The notes under the pieces: generated by a model
What the model saw: the letters and a program-made list of their open reading frames with translations, nothing else
Databases searched by the model: none
What the model was told of the DNA's origin: nothing
Translations under genes and position numbers: made by a program
Shown here: positions 43,299 through 53,008 of the stretch, in pieces
How the letters are laid out: each line of letters begins with the position of its first letter
Position numbering within the stretch: position 1 is the stretch's first letter
Assembly (NCBI GenBank): GCA_003013855.2
Contig: PVNU02001548.1
Span: 186,001-250,000 of the forward strand
DNA: 64,000 bases
DNA from: Liriodendron chinense
Lineage: Eukaryota; Streptophyta; Magnoliopsida; Magnoliales; Magnoliaceae
Direction: 5' to 3'

Positions 43299-46200
43299 TG
43301 TGCCAAGTTCGTCTTATGAGTCGCATGAGTTTGAAGTCGAATCATATGATTTCGACATCGAATTAGACTTCGAACTCATGGGTCTGGACGAAGCTCGGGA
43401 CGAGGAAGATGATGATCCTGCTCCCGAACTTGAGGATCTCCTCAAAAAGTTCGAATCCAAAGCCGATGTTGTAGCCGATGATTTCGAGATAGTAAACTTG
43501 GGGACACCTGAGATCCCTAGGGAAGTACGCATTGGAAAATCGTTGCCACCTGAGATGAAACAGAAAATGATAGAGTTCCTAGCTCCAAGATTGTCCAACT
43601 TTGCATTCTCATATGAAGACATGCCGGGGCTCGATGAAGAGCTCGTTGTACACCATCTGCCAACCAAGGCAGATATGAAGCCAGTGAAGCAGAAACTTCG
43701 AAGAATGAAGCCAGAGTGGGCCCTGAAAGTCCGAGATGAAGTCATCAAACAATACAACGCGGGATTCTTGGTAGTCTCCAACTACCCTGAATGGCTCGCC
43801 AACATCGTGCCAGTACCGAAGAAGGATGGCAAGGTTCGAATGTGCATCGACTTCCGAGATCTCAACAAAGCCAATCCAAAAGATGACTTCCCTTTGCCAC
43901 ATATCGACACTCTGGTCGACAACACTGCTGGATACAAGATCTTCTCATTCATGGACGGGTTCTCAGGTTACAATCAGATTAAGATGGCCGTCGAAGATCG
44001 TGAGAAGACAGCATTTATCACTCCCTGGGGAACCTTCTGTTACAGGGTAATGCCGTTCGGTCTGAAGAACGCAGGAGCAACATATCAGCGAGCAATGACC
44101 GCATTATTCCACGACATGATGAACAAAGAACTTGAAGTATATGTGGACGACATGATCGTCAAATCTCGCACAATTGAAGGACACTTTGAAGATCTGAAGA
44201 AATTATTTAACAGATTAGAAAAGTACAAGCTCCGTCTCAACCCTCAGAAATGTGTCTTCGGTGCAATGAGAGGTAAGCTCCTCGGCTTTATGGTGAGCGA
44301 GGATGGCATCAGGGTCGACGAGACCAAAACCAGAGCAATCATCGAGATGCCCCCTCCTAGAACAGAGAAAGAAATTCGTGGCTTCCTCGGCAGAATTCAA
44401 TACATCAGTCGCTTCATCGCACAGCTCACACCTATCTGTGAGCCCATATTCAAGCTCCTCCGAAAAAACGTTCCAAAAGAATGGAATGATGATTGCCAAG
44501 TCGCCTTCGATCGCATCAAGAGATATCTCATGAATCCTCCAGTCCTAGTGCCGCCCGCTCCCGGACGACCACTATTGTTATACATCTCAGTAGCAGCAGA
44601 AGCCATTGGCTGTGTCCTCGGCCAACACGACGAGACCGGGAAGAAGGAACAAGCAATATACTATTTGAGTCGAAAGTTCACCGACTACGAGACCAGGTAT
44701 TCCCCGATCGAGAAGACTTGCCTCGCCCTAGTCTGGGCAACTCAGCGACTCCGTCAATACATGATTGCATTCCCTATTCTCCTCCTCGCTCGCATGGATC
44801 CGCTCAAGTACCTGTTCGAAAAACCGGCGCTCACTGGAAGGATAGCTAAATGGCAGCTACTCCTGTCTGAGTTCGACATCACCTATGTCACTCAGAAGGC
44901 AATCAAGGGACAGGCCCTCGCCGATCATCTTGCGGCTCACTCTCTCCTGGATTATCAACCGCTCAAGACGTTCTTCCCTGATGAAGATCTCTTGCTTATT
45001 GAAGGGGATGAAAAGAAGAAAAAAGATGAGTGGACGTTATTCTTCGACGGCGCAGCAAACTCTAAAGGGAGCGGTATTGGAGCAATCCTCTACTCTCCAG
45101 ATGATGTCCCTATTCCTATCTCAAGGCGCATAGCATTCGAGTGCACCAACAACATGGCAGAGTACGAAGCATGCATCGCTGGCTTAAGGGAAGCCATAAT
45201 CTTGGGCGTCAAGAAGCTACGAGTATTTGGAGACTCACAGCTTATCATCAATCAGACCAATGGCGAATGGAAGACCAAGGATGAGAAGTTGATACCATAT
45301 CATGTGTATCTTGACAATCTGATCGAAGAATTCAAAGAAATCACCTTCTCATACATGCCCAGAGCCAAGAACCAGTTTGCAGATGCTCTCGCCACACTTG
45401 CATCAATGCTCGAGATACCAAAAGGAGCTTCAGAATGGGAGCTCACAGTCGAAATTCAAGAAGAACCTGCTTTTTGCCTGCAAATAGAAGAAACCAAAGC
45501 TGTCCCTGACAAACCCTGGTATGCCGACATCAAGCAATATCTCGAAACCCAGGAGTATCCAGAGTCAGCAACAGCAACAGATCGCCGAACCATTCAGCAG
45601 TTTGGCCGGCCAGTTCACCATCAGTGGCGAAGTTCTTTACAAGCGATCCTATAATCACATCCTCCTTCGATGCGTCGATGAAACAGAAGCTGCAAAGATC
45701 ATGAAAGAAATACACGAAGGAATCTGTGGCCCACACATGAATGGGCACATGATGGCAAAGAAGATTCTACGACTCGGCTACTATTGGCTCACCATGGAGA
45801 CAGACTGTTGCCAGCACGTCAGAAAATGCTTCAAGTGTCAGGAGCATGCAAATCAAATCCATGCCCCATCATCAGAGTTATACAACCTGACCACCCCCTG
45901 GCCCTTCTCCATGTGGGGACTTGACATCATCGGCAAGATCAGTCCCAAAGCATCAAATGGTCATGAGTACATACTTGTGGCAGTCGACTACTTCACCAAG
46001 TGGGTAGAGGCAGCCTCCTACACCACGATTGCAGCATCTCAAGTGATCAAATTCATGAAGAACAACATCATATGCCGGTATGGAATCCCTAATGCCATCA
46101 TCACAGATAATGGGACCCTGTTCGTCAACAAGAAGATGGATGACTTCCTCAGCAAATTCAAGATCCAGCGTCATCGATCAAGCCCCTACCGTCCTCAGAT

Positions 46201-46768
46201 GAATGGTGGGGTAGAAGCCGCAAACAAGACAATCGTCAGGATACTCGAGAAGATGGTCGTGACCTATCGAGATTGGTCAGATATGCTCCCATATGCACTT
46301 TGGGCCTATCGAACGTCTGTACGGTCTGCTACGGGCGTTACTCCTTTCGAGCTTACTTATGGAATGGAAGCAGTTCTACCAGTCGAAGTGGAAATACCAT
46401 CACTTCGGGTGTTATTAGAAAGCGGAATTGAAGAAGGAGAATGGCAACGGGCCAGATTCGATCAGTTGTAGCTAGCAGATGAAAAGTGCATGCGTGCACT
46501 AAGTCATTCACAGTGTTATCAGAAAAGGATCGCTCGGGCCTACAACAAGAGAGTCCGAAAAAGAAGTTTCAAGGTAGGCGACATGGTTATGAAGAAGATT
46601 CTACCGTCGCACCTTCCGGATCCCAGAGGAAAGTTCAAACCCTCGTGGGACGGGCCGCTGATCATCAGAGAAGTACTTCCTGGAGGCGCCCTCAGACTCA
46701 CCAGCATGAGAGGGGTGGATCTTCCTGAGCCAACCAACGCCGACAACGTGAAGATCTTTCACGGGTAA
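43299..46768 (+). pseudogene. pol: pol: RT, RNase H, archaeal-type RNase H, integrase; two lesions
   Basis: Makes cDNA and inserts it. RT (about 43680-44560): FMDGFSGYNQIKMAVED, PFGLKNAGATYQ, YVDD at 44140-44151. Ty3-type RNase H-like tether (about 44565-44940). Archaeal-type RNase H (about 45025-45420): FFDGAANSKGSG, NNMAEYEACIAG, FGDSQLIINQ, FADALATLAS, all catalytic acids present. Integrase: HHCC (HEGICGPH ... CFKC, about 45715-45845), then Asp (WGLDIIGK, ~45920), Asp (TDNGT, ~46107), Glu (GGVEAANK, ~46210), then the GPY-like C-terminal part to TAA at 46768. Lesions: one extra base near 45598 relative to copy A shifts the frame before integrase, and TAG at 46469-46471 replaces a CAA codon of copy A. 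The upstream frame is open from 43129, overlapping the intron. Confidence 0.92.
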
Positions 46769-47229
46769 GTCATTCTGACCTTATCAAGAGTTACTTTAAT
46801 AGAGCTGAAGTCAAGAGGTCGAAGCTAAGACCCCTGAGAAATCGTGCCCGTCCACCAATAAGTGTTTCAAATAAGGAGAGTCAAAAAGAGAAAATACAAA
46901 TACAAAAAAAGAGGAGGAAAAATACAAAAAAAAGAGAGAAAAAGAATACAAAAGAAGAAGAAAAGAGAAAGAAAAAGGGAAGCCAAAGCAAAGCACTCAA
47001 GAAAAAAAAATCAATCCAAGAAACACAGTCATCCATCCATTCATCTCAGAGGGGTCTTTAGCAAAGACCGACAGCTCTATCATCGTAACTTAGGATAAGG
47101 GCTGAAAGACTGCCATCGGCCGGCAACGACGGAATCCCGACCTCTAGCTGCCGCAGTTATCCAGAGATCCAGAAAGAAAAGAAAAAGAAAAAAAAAAGAA
47201 AAAGAAAATGTGTGCCTAAACAAAGAGGG
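46769..47229 (+). other. Post-pol spacer with long purine-rich tract
   Basis: Noncoding. 46880-46985 is nearly all A and G on the + strand, which could act as an extra polypurine site. Otherwise collinear with copy A 4859-5284. Confidence 0.55.
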
Positions 47230-47443
47230 CGGAGTGAAAACCCGAAAGGGCGCTCCGAGTAAAAACAGTGGGCATACAGCGGACTTGGTGAAAACCGAAA
47301 GGGCACTGAGGGTAAAAACAGCATAGCTGCCAAGGGGCAGGCAAGATCAAACACCCGGGACGTGGTGAAAACCCGAAAGGGCGCCAGGGGCAAAAATGAC
47401 GGGAAAAAGCCGGCTGTGGTGAAAACTCGAAAGAGCACTGCAG
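47230..47443 (+). repeat. Copy B array of four covarying GAAA-loop hairpins
   Basis: Units at 47230-47257, 47284-47310, 47362-47387 and 47414-47443. Outer stems: CGGAGTG/CGCTCCG; CTTGGTG/CACTGAG; GTGGTG/CGCCAG (outermost pair lost); CTGTGGTG/CACTGCAG (8 of 8 pair, with two G-T). The inner stem and GAAA loop are constant (CTC-GAAA-GAG in unit 4). Between A and B, unit 2 changes CTCGG to CTTGG and CCGAG to CTGAG, yet all seven positions still pair. Confidence 0.82.
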
Positions 47444-47903
47444 GCAAAAATGGCTCAAATAAAAAAAAGAAAAAGGAAAAAAAGAAAGAATAAAAGTGCA
47501 GGTACCAAGAAATCAGACAGTCCAGATCGGTTCAAGCAGTGAAAGTGCAAGAACAAGAGGAAGTACAGTCAGGAGCGAAGAACTCTACAAACTCTGACAA
47601 TCTCAGGAAGCAAGAGTTTCCATTGCCTACATCTCTAGGGAACCAAAGGATCAAGCAAGACAAATCTCGAGACATCGGTCAAATCATTGACCGAGCCCCA
47701 GTTCTGATTCCTATATCCCGACGCAAAGTCCAGAAACACTCACAAGACAACTCATGGCACAGTAGATTTTCAAACAGTTTTCTCTTTTCAATTAAAGGCA
47801 TCATATTTCTTTTACATATCATATCATCTTTTTCAAAAAATACAAAAAAATGCATCATCATCAATCATATATGCAAAAAAGAATGTGCAGGTGGCCAACA
47901 CAA
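47444..47903. other. Noncoding stretch between hairpins and antisense gene 2
   Basis: Collinear with copy A 5500-5949. No supported frame. The AT-rich part 47770-47880 is a plausible 3' end zone for the minus-strand transcript; no firm poly(A) signal. Confidence 0.4.
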
Positions 47904-50522
47904 TCAATCTCTACCCTCCTCCTCGGCCACATCAGGTGAGTCCTCTGACTCATAAAAAGATAGTCTCGCTCTCAACCTGCTCACCTCCATACGCAGGTAA
48001 TGCACCTCATCGCGCTCAAGGGTACGGATCGCTATCTCCTCATCAGACAACCTCCGATCGGCAGCCAATCTCCTCGACATCATCTCACAATGATACCGAA
48101 GTGCGGAGATCTCAGACAGCAAATGGCCATGAGTGGCCAAAAGGAAGCCAGGATCGATAAACGGGCGCTCCTCAAAAGGTTCATATGAACCAGATGAAGA
48201 GCCAGCATCTCCAAGAATATCCTGCTCATCCTCATCAGCAGTCTGGTGCCAACAAGGGATACGTCGATACAAAGACTGCTCAGCAACCCAATACTGATAT
48301 GGGGCGGTCGCCATCGAAAAAGTCCGTAGCTCAAATCCCAACAAATCAGCTGTCAAATAACTCGCCCAAGAACAATCAATCCGGGTCCTAAAGTCAGAGG
48401 ATCTGGATGGAAGTGCTCGACGCCCGATACCCGCGAAAGCGAAAAGAGGAACATCCTGCTCGTACCCAAACTGCCGCAGGAACCGAATGGGGTGATAAGA
48501 GAAGTAAGATCGAAAGCCTACCAACATCAGAGGAAGGCGGTGTGCATCGCAAAGCACTGGAGGAAGTGAAAGCCAAGATGACTCCCAACGAACGTTCCAG
48601 TCACGCAGATCAGCGAACATCCTGCGATACAAGGGCTCGCTCATCCTAGCCGTATGCGGAAGGAACTCCATGATATAACGCATGATGTCAGAGCTAGGGA
48701 TGCCAGGAAGAGGTACAGGAACGGTCAGAGAAAGACGCTCCCATAGCCATACCTGATCACAGAAAGCAAAAGAAGTTCAGCTAGAGCAAAACAATTCCTA
48801 GCAAAGCAAGAAGAAAAAAGGTGCAGAAAAGATACCTGAAGGAAAGCACAACAGCCGCGAAGGACACGAGTGCGGCCCAGGGCACAGTCGGTCAGCCCAT
48901 CAAATAGCTCGGCCAAGATGAGAGAAATGATCCCCTGCCGACGGACAGCTCGGCTCATCACCTCAAAAAGCAAAGGAGTCTGGGACCTGCGCCATCCCGA
49001 GAACAGCACCTCAGCAATCAAACAGAACATCAGTGCGTTCCGAGCAAAGGTGGAACCGGCCGTACCCTGAGGACCCGAAAAAAGATCATACAGCAAGTCC
49101 AAAGAGAACACAACAGCATCCTGGCCACCAGCTGCAGGCCGAACAAGATAGGGGATCCCAAACCAGTTCTGCGGTGTAGCAGTCTTCGGCGATGTCTTCG
49201 GCGAAAAATACTGGGCATAATCCCAGGGTAGGCCTGTCAAGCGTGCAAGCTCCTCCAAAGAAGGCCCCATCTCCATATCGTTGAACGCAAACAAGTTCAA
49301 CGAAGGGACCCAGTCAATCAAGGCAGCTCCAAGCATCCTCCAATCAATATCAACTCTGGCCAGATGAATCAGACTGCCAAAGCCATAAGACTCCAAATCT
49401 CGAATCTCATAAACTGACAAGCTGTCAAGCCAAGCAAGCAGTCGTGGCGAGCAAGAAGGACGAGGAAGCAGCTGACAAGTCCTCACTGGTATCCCCTCCA
49501 GCACAAAAGGCCCAGAAATCAAGGACAACTCATCGAGGATCGGAAGGTCAACGGGCGAAGGAGAAGGAAAAGCTGGAACCTCTGCCGACTCGACAACCCC
49601 TGATCGGCCCTCAGTGACGGCTATGTCTGATATAGTCGCATCGCCATCTGAAACTGTCATAATCTCAGCCGCATGAGAAGACTCGCCCACCTCATGAACA
49701 GAGTGCGCAAAGGGCCGATGACCAAAAGAAGGACAATGCTCCCAACCAAAAGAGCCATCAGTGAAGATCACACCGCACATCGTGGCATCCTGACCAATCT
49801 GACCGTCAAAGAATACATCTGAACCATCCAAAGGGGTCCCGGCAACCCCGATCAAAGAATCAACGGTCAGATCTGGACCTGCAGGCCCCCTCCAACAGAA
49901 AATCATGAATCCAGTCATCATCCTGGCCGATCAAAGGGATCATCGAGGCATCTACACCGTCCATCATCAAGGGGACATCATCAATGATCACATCAAGTCC
50001 ACCCAAACAAGTGTGCCGCACATCTCGGCCCTCATCCAGAGCATCCAAACCGTCAAAGGTACCATCTGAGCTATCCATACCATCCAGACATGAGATCAGC
50101 CCATCTATGTCCCTCATAGTCCCATCATCACCATCCATCACGTCATCCATGGGACCCACACTCAAGGGATGCATAGCCTCACCTATGTCCCATCCCATCA
50201 TCTCATCCATACCATCCATTCCTCCCATAATGAAGGGCCCATTCAAATCTGAAAATCCAGCCATCCCACCATTAATGGAACTATTCAAAGCTCCATCAAC
50301 CACCATCCCAAGCCCCTCATCAATGCTTCCATTCAATGCACCATCTCCACCATCCATTAAAGAAATCCCTCCATCATTAAAGCCTTCAATACTCTCTGAA
50401 GTGTGGGACCCACCATGAACAGCCCCCACAGCCCATAAATCCCCACCATCCATTGCCCAAGAAAGGACAAACCAAGATGAAGACAAGATGATGAGGAAAG
50501 AAGAGACAAAAAGAATATTCAT
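47904..50522 (-). pseudogene. Antisense gene 2: PMD/DUF7745-like protein, one intron, one frameshift
   Basis: Minus-strand gene, roughly 845 codons: exon 1 50522-48836, intron 48835-48753, exon 2 48752-47904. Splice sites CTTCAG|GTATCTTTT and TGATCAG|GTATGG; both junctions fall at codon boundaries, giving FLQ|VWLWERLSL. The N-terminus has a hydrophobic stretch (MNILFVSSFLIILSSSWFVL), then a D/G/M-rich acidic region from repeated GATGG-type DNA. The middle has IDWRMLGAALIDWVPSLNLF, MEMGPSLEELARLTGLPW and CALGRTRVLRGCCAFLQ, resembling the PMD-related DUF7745 proteins of plant retroelements. The C-terminus is charged (SEEEGRD-like tail, coiled-coil-like RRLSDEEIAIRTLERDEVHY). One extra base near 49880-49890 shifts the frame relative to copy A. 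An alternative start is the ATG at 50453. Function unknown. Confidence 0.72.
48753..48835 (-). other. Intron of antisense gene 2 (83 bp)
   Basis: Starts GTATCTTTTCTGCACC and ends TTTGCTTTCTGTGATCAG on the minus strand. Joins two open frames in phase 0. The same junctions are recognisable in copy A. Confidence 0.7.
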
Positions 50523-51513
50523 GGCTGCAATCGAACCCGAACGTGCACGGAATGAGGGGACAAAGACAGTGGACAGTGAAGAATGTCCGAACCAGGGCCA
50601 GCCCAGGCCGCTCAAGAGGCGAGCCTTGGGCGGCCTGCCCTGGGCCGCCCGTACGGACACAGATTCCCTCTCTCCGCGGGATTGGCTCCAGGGTTCTTGG
50701 TAGGTGAGTCTGACAGTCCACGTCAGCAGATGGCGCTCCGTGGGCCGCCCAAGGCTCCGGTCCACTCCAAATTTCAACTAAGATTGATCAAGATCATATA
50801 AAAGATGCCCCACCGGTCCAATCACGAAGCAATGTGGCCGGAACATGGCTGATCAAGCCAAAGAAGGGGGAAAGTGATCAAGTGGGGGCCACAAGCAATC
50901 CAAGCCATTCAAAGACTAGATCATCATGATCTAAACCATTGAAGAACCTACATGAGCCGTCAAACAACAAGATCAAAGGTTTGATCATCACGAGAAGGGC
51001 CAGAATCCAAGATCTAATCATCAAGTGGGCCCACAAAGTTAAATCAAGCGATCTGAGACGTTCAAGCCATCATCCACACCATGAGCAGCCTTCTTAGCCT
51101 CACCAGTCATCAGAAGAGTTGCCCCAAAGTAAAGCCAAGGCCTCAAGTGGGCCCACAGGGCCAAATCCATCAATCTGAACCATTCAAGGGCCAAAATCGT
51201 CAAGATCCAAACCATTGGAAAGCTTACACAAGTCATGAAGTATCAAGATCGAAAGTCCAATCATCAAAAGGAGGGCCAGAATCCAAGATCCAATCATCAA
51301 GTGGGCCCGCAGGGCCTAAACAAGCGATCTGAACCGTTCAAGTCATTGTCCATGCAGCTGAGGAATCACAAATCATCAAGGAACAAGTCATAAGTCAAAG
51401 CATCCAGATATCATCAAGAAATTTGAGACAAAACAAAGACTATATATATTCATTCAAAAGAGCTTGATACAAAGATAGAGGCAAAAGTACAAGGCCATAT
51501 AAAGCAGAGCCAA
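50523..51513. other. Spacer between antisense genes, with GC-rich module
   Basis: No supported gene. Holds the module at 50628-50656 and, at 50990-51330, repeated blocks around AATCATCAAGTGGGCCC and GCGATCTGA(A/G)(A/C)CGTTCAAG. Confidence 0.5.
50628..50656 (-). promoter_or_regulatory. GC-rich promoter module upstream of antisense gene 2
   Basis: On the minus strand matches the LTR module 36646-36674 at 28 of 29 positions (one T to G change in the spacer). It lies about 105 bases upstream of the ATG at 50522. No TATA box between. Confidence 0.6.
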
Positions 51514-51948
51514 CTACAAGTCACCGACATAGTCATCGTCGTCCCTCCTCGCGTCCCGCTCCCGACGATAAAGATCCATCAAAGGAGCTGTCACTGATCC
51601 TCCAGCATACCTGCGACGACCACCTGGAACATAAAGCGAAGGAAGCAGAGGCCCCTGGCCAAACAGTAGATACCACTCGTCATAATCACGATCCGGGATC
51701 GTGAAACGAAAGCCAGGCTGGCCCACCAGAGCCTCAACTCTCTCATCAACTGGCATCCGAGCAGCTGGAGGAGGAGCAGAACAGGGGACCCGTGCCACCC
51801 CAGTGACTTGCCGAAGCAATCTCTCCCCCAAGTACCATTGGAAGGACTCAGCGTCAGAAAGCATAATACGGAGACATGAAGCATCGTATGCCTCCACACG
51901 CTGGGGTGTGTAGTAGAGAGGGAAACTAGCGTACGGCATCCGGGCAAA

Positions 51949-52018
51949 CTGCAACAAATGAGGTTACCACGGTCAATTACAGTACGACACGAAGGACGAA
52001 GACAAACAAGATACTTAC
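51949..52018 (-). other. Intron 2 of antisense gene 1 (70 bp)
   Basis: GTAAGTATCTTG ... CATTTGTTGCAG on the minus strand. Length is not a multiple of three, and its removal is required to keep one frame. Confidence 0.75.
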
Positions 52019-52183
52019 ATCCTCAACTGTCAGCCCGTCTATATCAGCACGCCAATTGTCCCCGGGAACTCGGGAGTTCCGCTGACGATTCTGTTGATGC
52101 CAGTACATGTGGCGATACTGAGAGGGTTCAATGTCATCTCGCATCCTCGGCGCAAGATGCGGAAAATGGTCATAAAAGCAGGT

Positions 52184-52258
52184 CTGGATAAAAGCACATT
52201 CAATGATCAGAGAGAGAAAGAAGGCAAATGGCTCCAAGGAGGATGAAAGAAGAGGTAC
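52184..52258 (-). other. Intron 1 of antisense gene 1 (75 bp)
   Basis: GTACCTCTTCTTTCATCC ... GTGCTTTTATCCAG. 75 bp is a multiple of three and open, so retention would add 25 residues. Confidence 0.65.
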
Positions 52259-53008
52259 CTCAACGACAGGCCAGAAGCCTGTGAAGGACCGGCTATGCCG
52301 ACAGGTCTTGTCCAGACCTTGAAAGAGACGGGTCAGGATGGCCCCATTCCAGTTATAGGGGTGATGAAGGTCCTCGACTAAACGAAGAAATTTAGGATCA
52401 ACTCTCTCATTCGCATGGCAAAAAAGAAAGGATCCAAAAGCATAAGTGATCATGGCCCGCGCCTTGTGGAGGGCCTCTCGCTCGGTGGTAGGGACGACGG
52501 AAGCAAAATTGTTGTAAAACCATCGCATCTTCACTTGATGGCCTTGGAATTCACCCTCAGGAGGGACGTCACCGACAAGCCGCAGCCAATCAGTGGAAGA
52601 GAGGGGAGCTAGAGAGCTAACTTGAGGGACAATTGCCCCATGAAACGGGAAACCTATCTGCATGTAAATATCCAAGGGGGTTATTCCCCACTCCCCACAA
52701 GGGAGCTGAAAGGTGTGGGTCTCATCCCGCCACCTCTCACAAAGGGCCGCAAGCATCATGCGGTTGGCGTCGTTATTATGGAAGCGTAGGGTGAGGAGGC
52801 CAGCAAAAGGAGTACCATCTAGTACTCACTCAAGCAAGGGCTGTGGCTCTTTCATCCAATTGTCCCAACGATCCCTGGTACCTCGACCCTTGATAGCAGG
52901 AAGAGGTTGATGCTCCATAGCTAGGGAACACATGTGGTCCCCTCGGCGAACAATGAAAGCAGGATCATCCTCGTCAACCACTCGGTGGCCCCTGGTACCA
53001 TCCGCCAT

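Larger units (their letters stand above)
51514..53008 (-). pseudogene. Antisense gene 1: plant mobile domain (PMD) protein, two introns, one stop
   Basis: Minus-strand gene, 449 residues if read through: exons 53008-52259, 52183-52019, 51948-51514. Introns are 75 and 70 bp with GAG|GTACCT...ATCCAG and GAT|GTAAGTAT...TTGCAG sites, all phase 0. The domain signature LCERWRDETHTFQLPCGEWG, ITPLDIYMQIGFPFHG (residues ~85-125) is diagnostic of PMD (PF10536), known from MAIL1/MAIN and from plant transposons. Further blocks: EALHKARAMITYAFGSFLFC, VEDLHHPYNWNGAILTRLFQ. The C-terminus is basic/acidic, ending DDDDYVGDL. TGA at 52828-52826 (codon 61) is a sense Arg codon in copy A. In a working copy it would be a nuclear-type protein of unknown role in the element. 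Confidence 0.83.

Noticed and set aside
43314..43781. Minus-strand frames opposite pol (also 1332-1853)
   Set aside because: Mirror-image frames of the conserved, acidic pol N-terminus; no splice sites or motifs, present only because the sense strand is coding.
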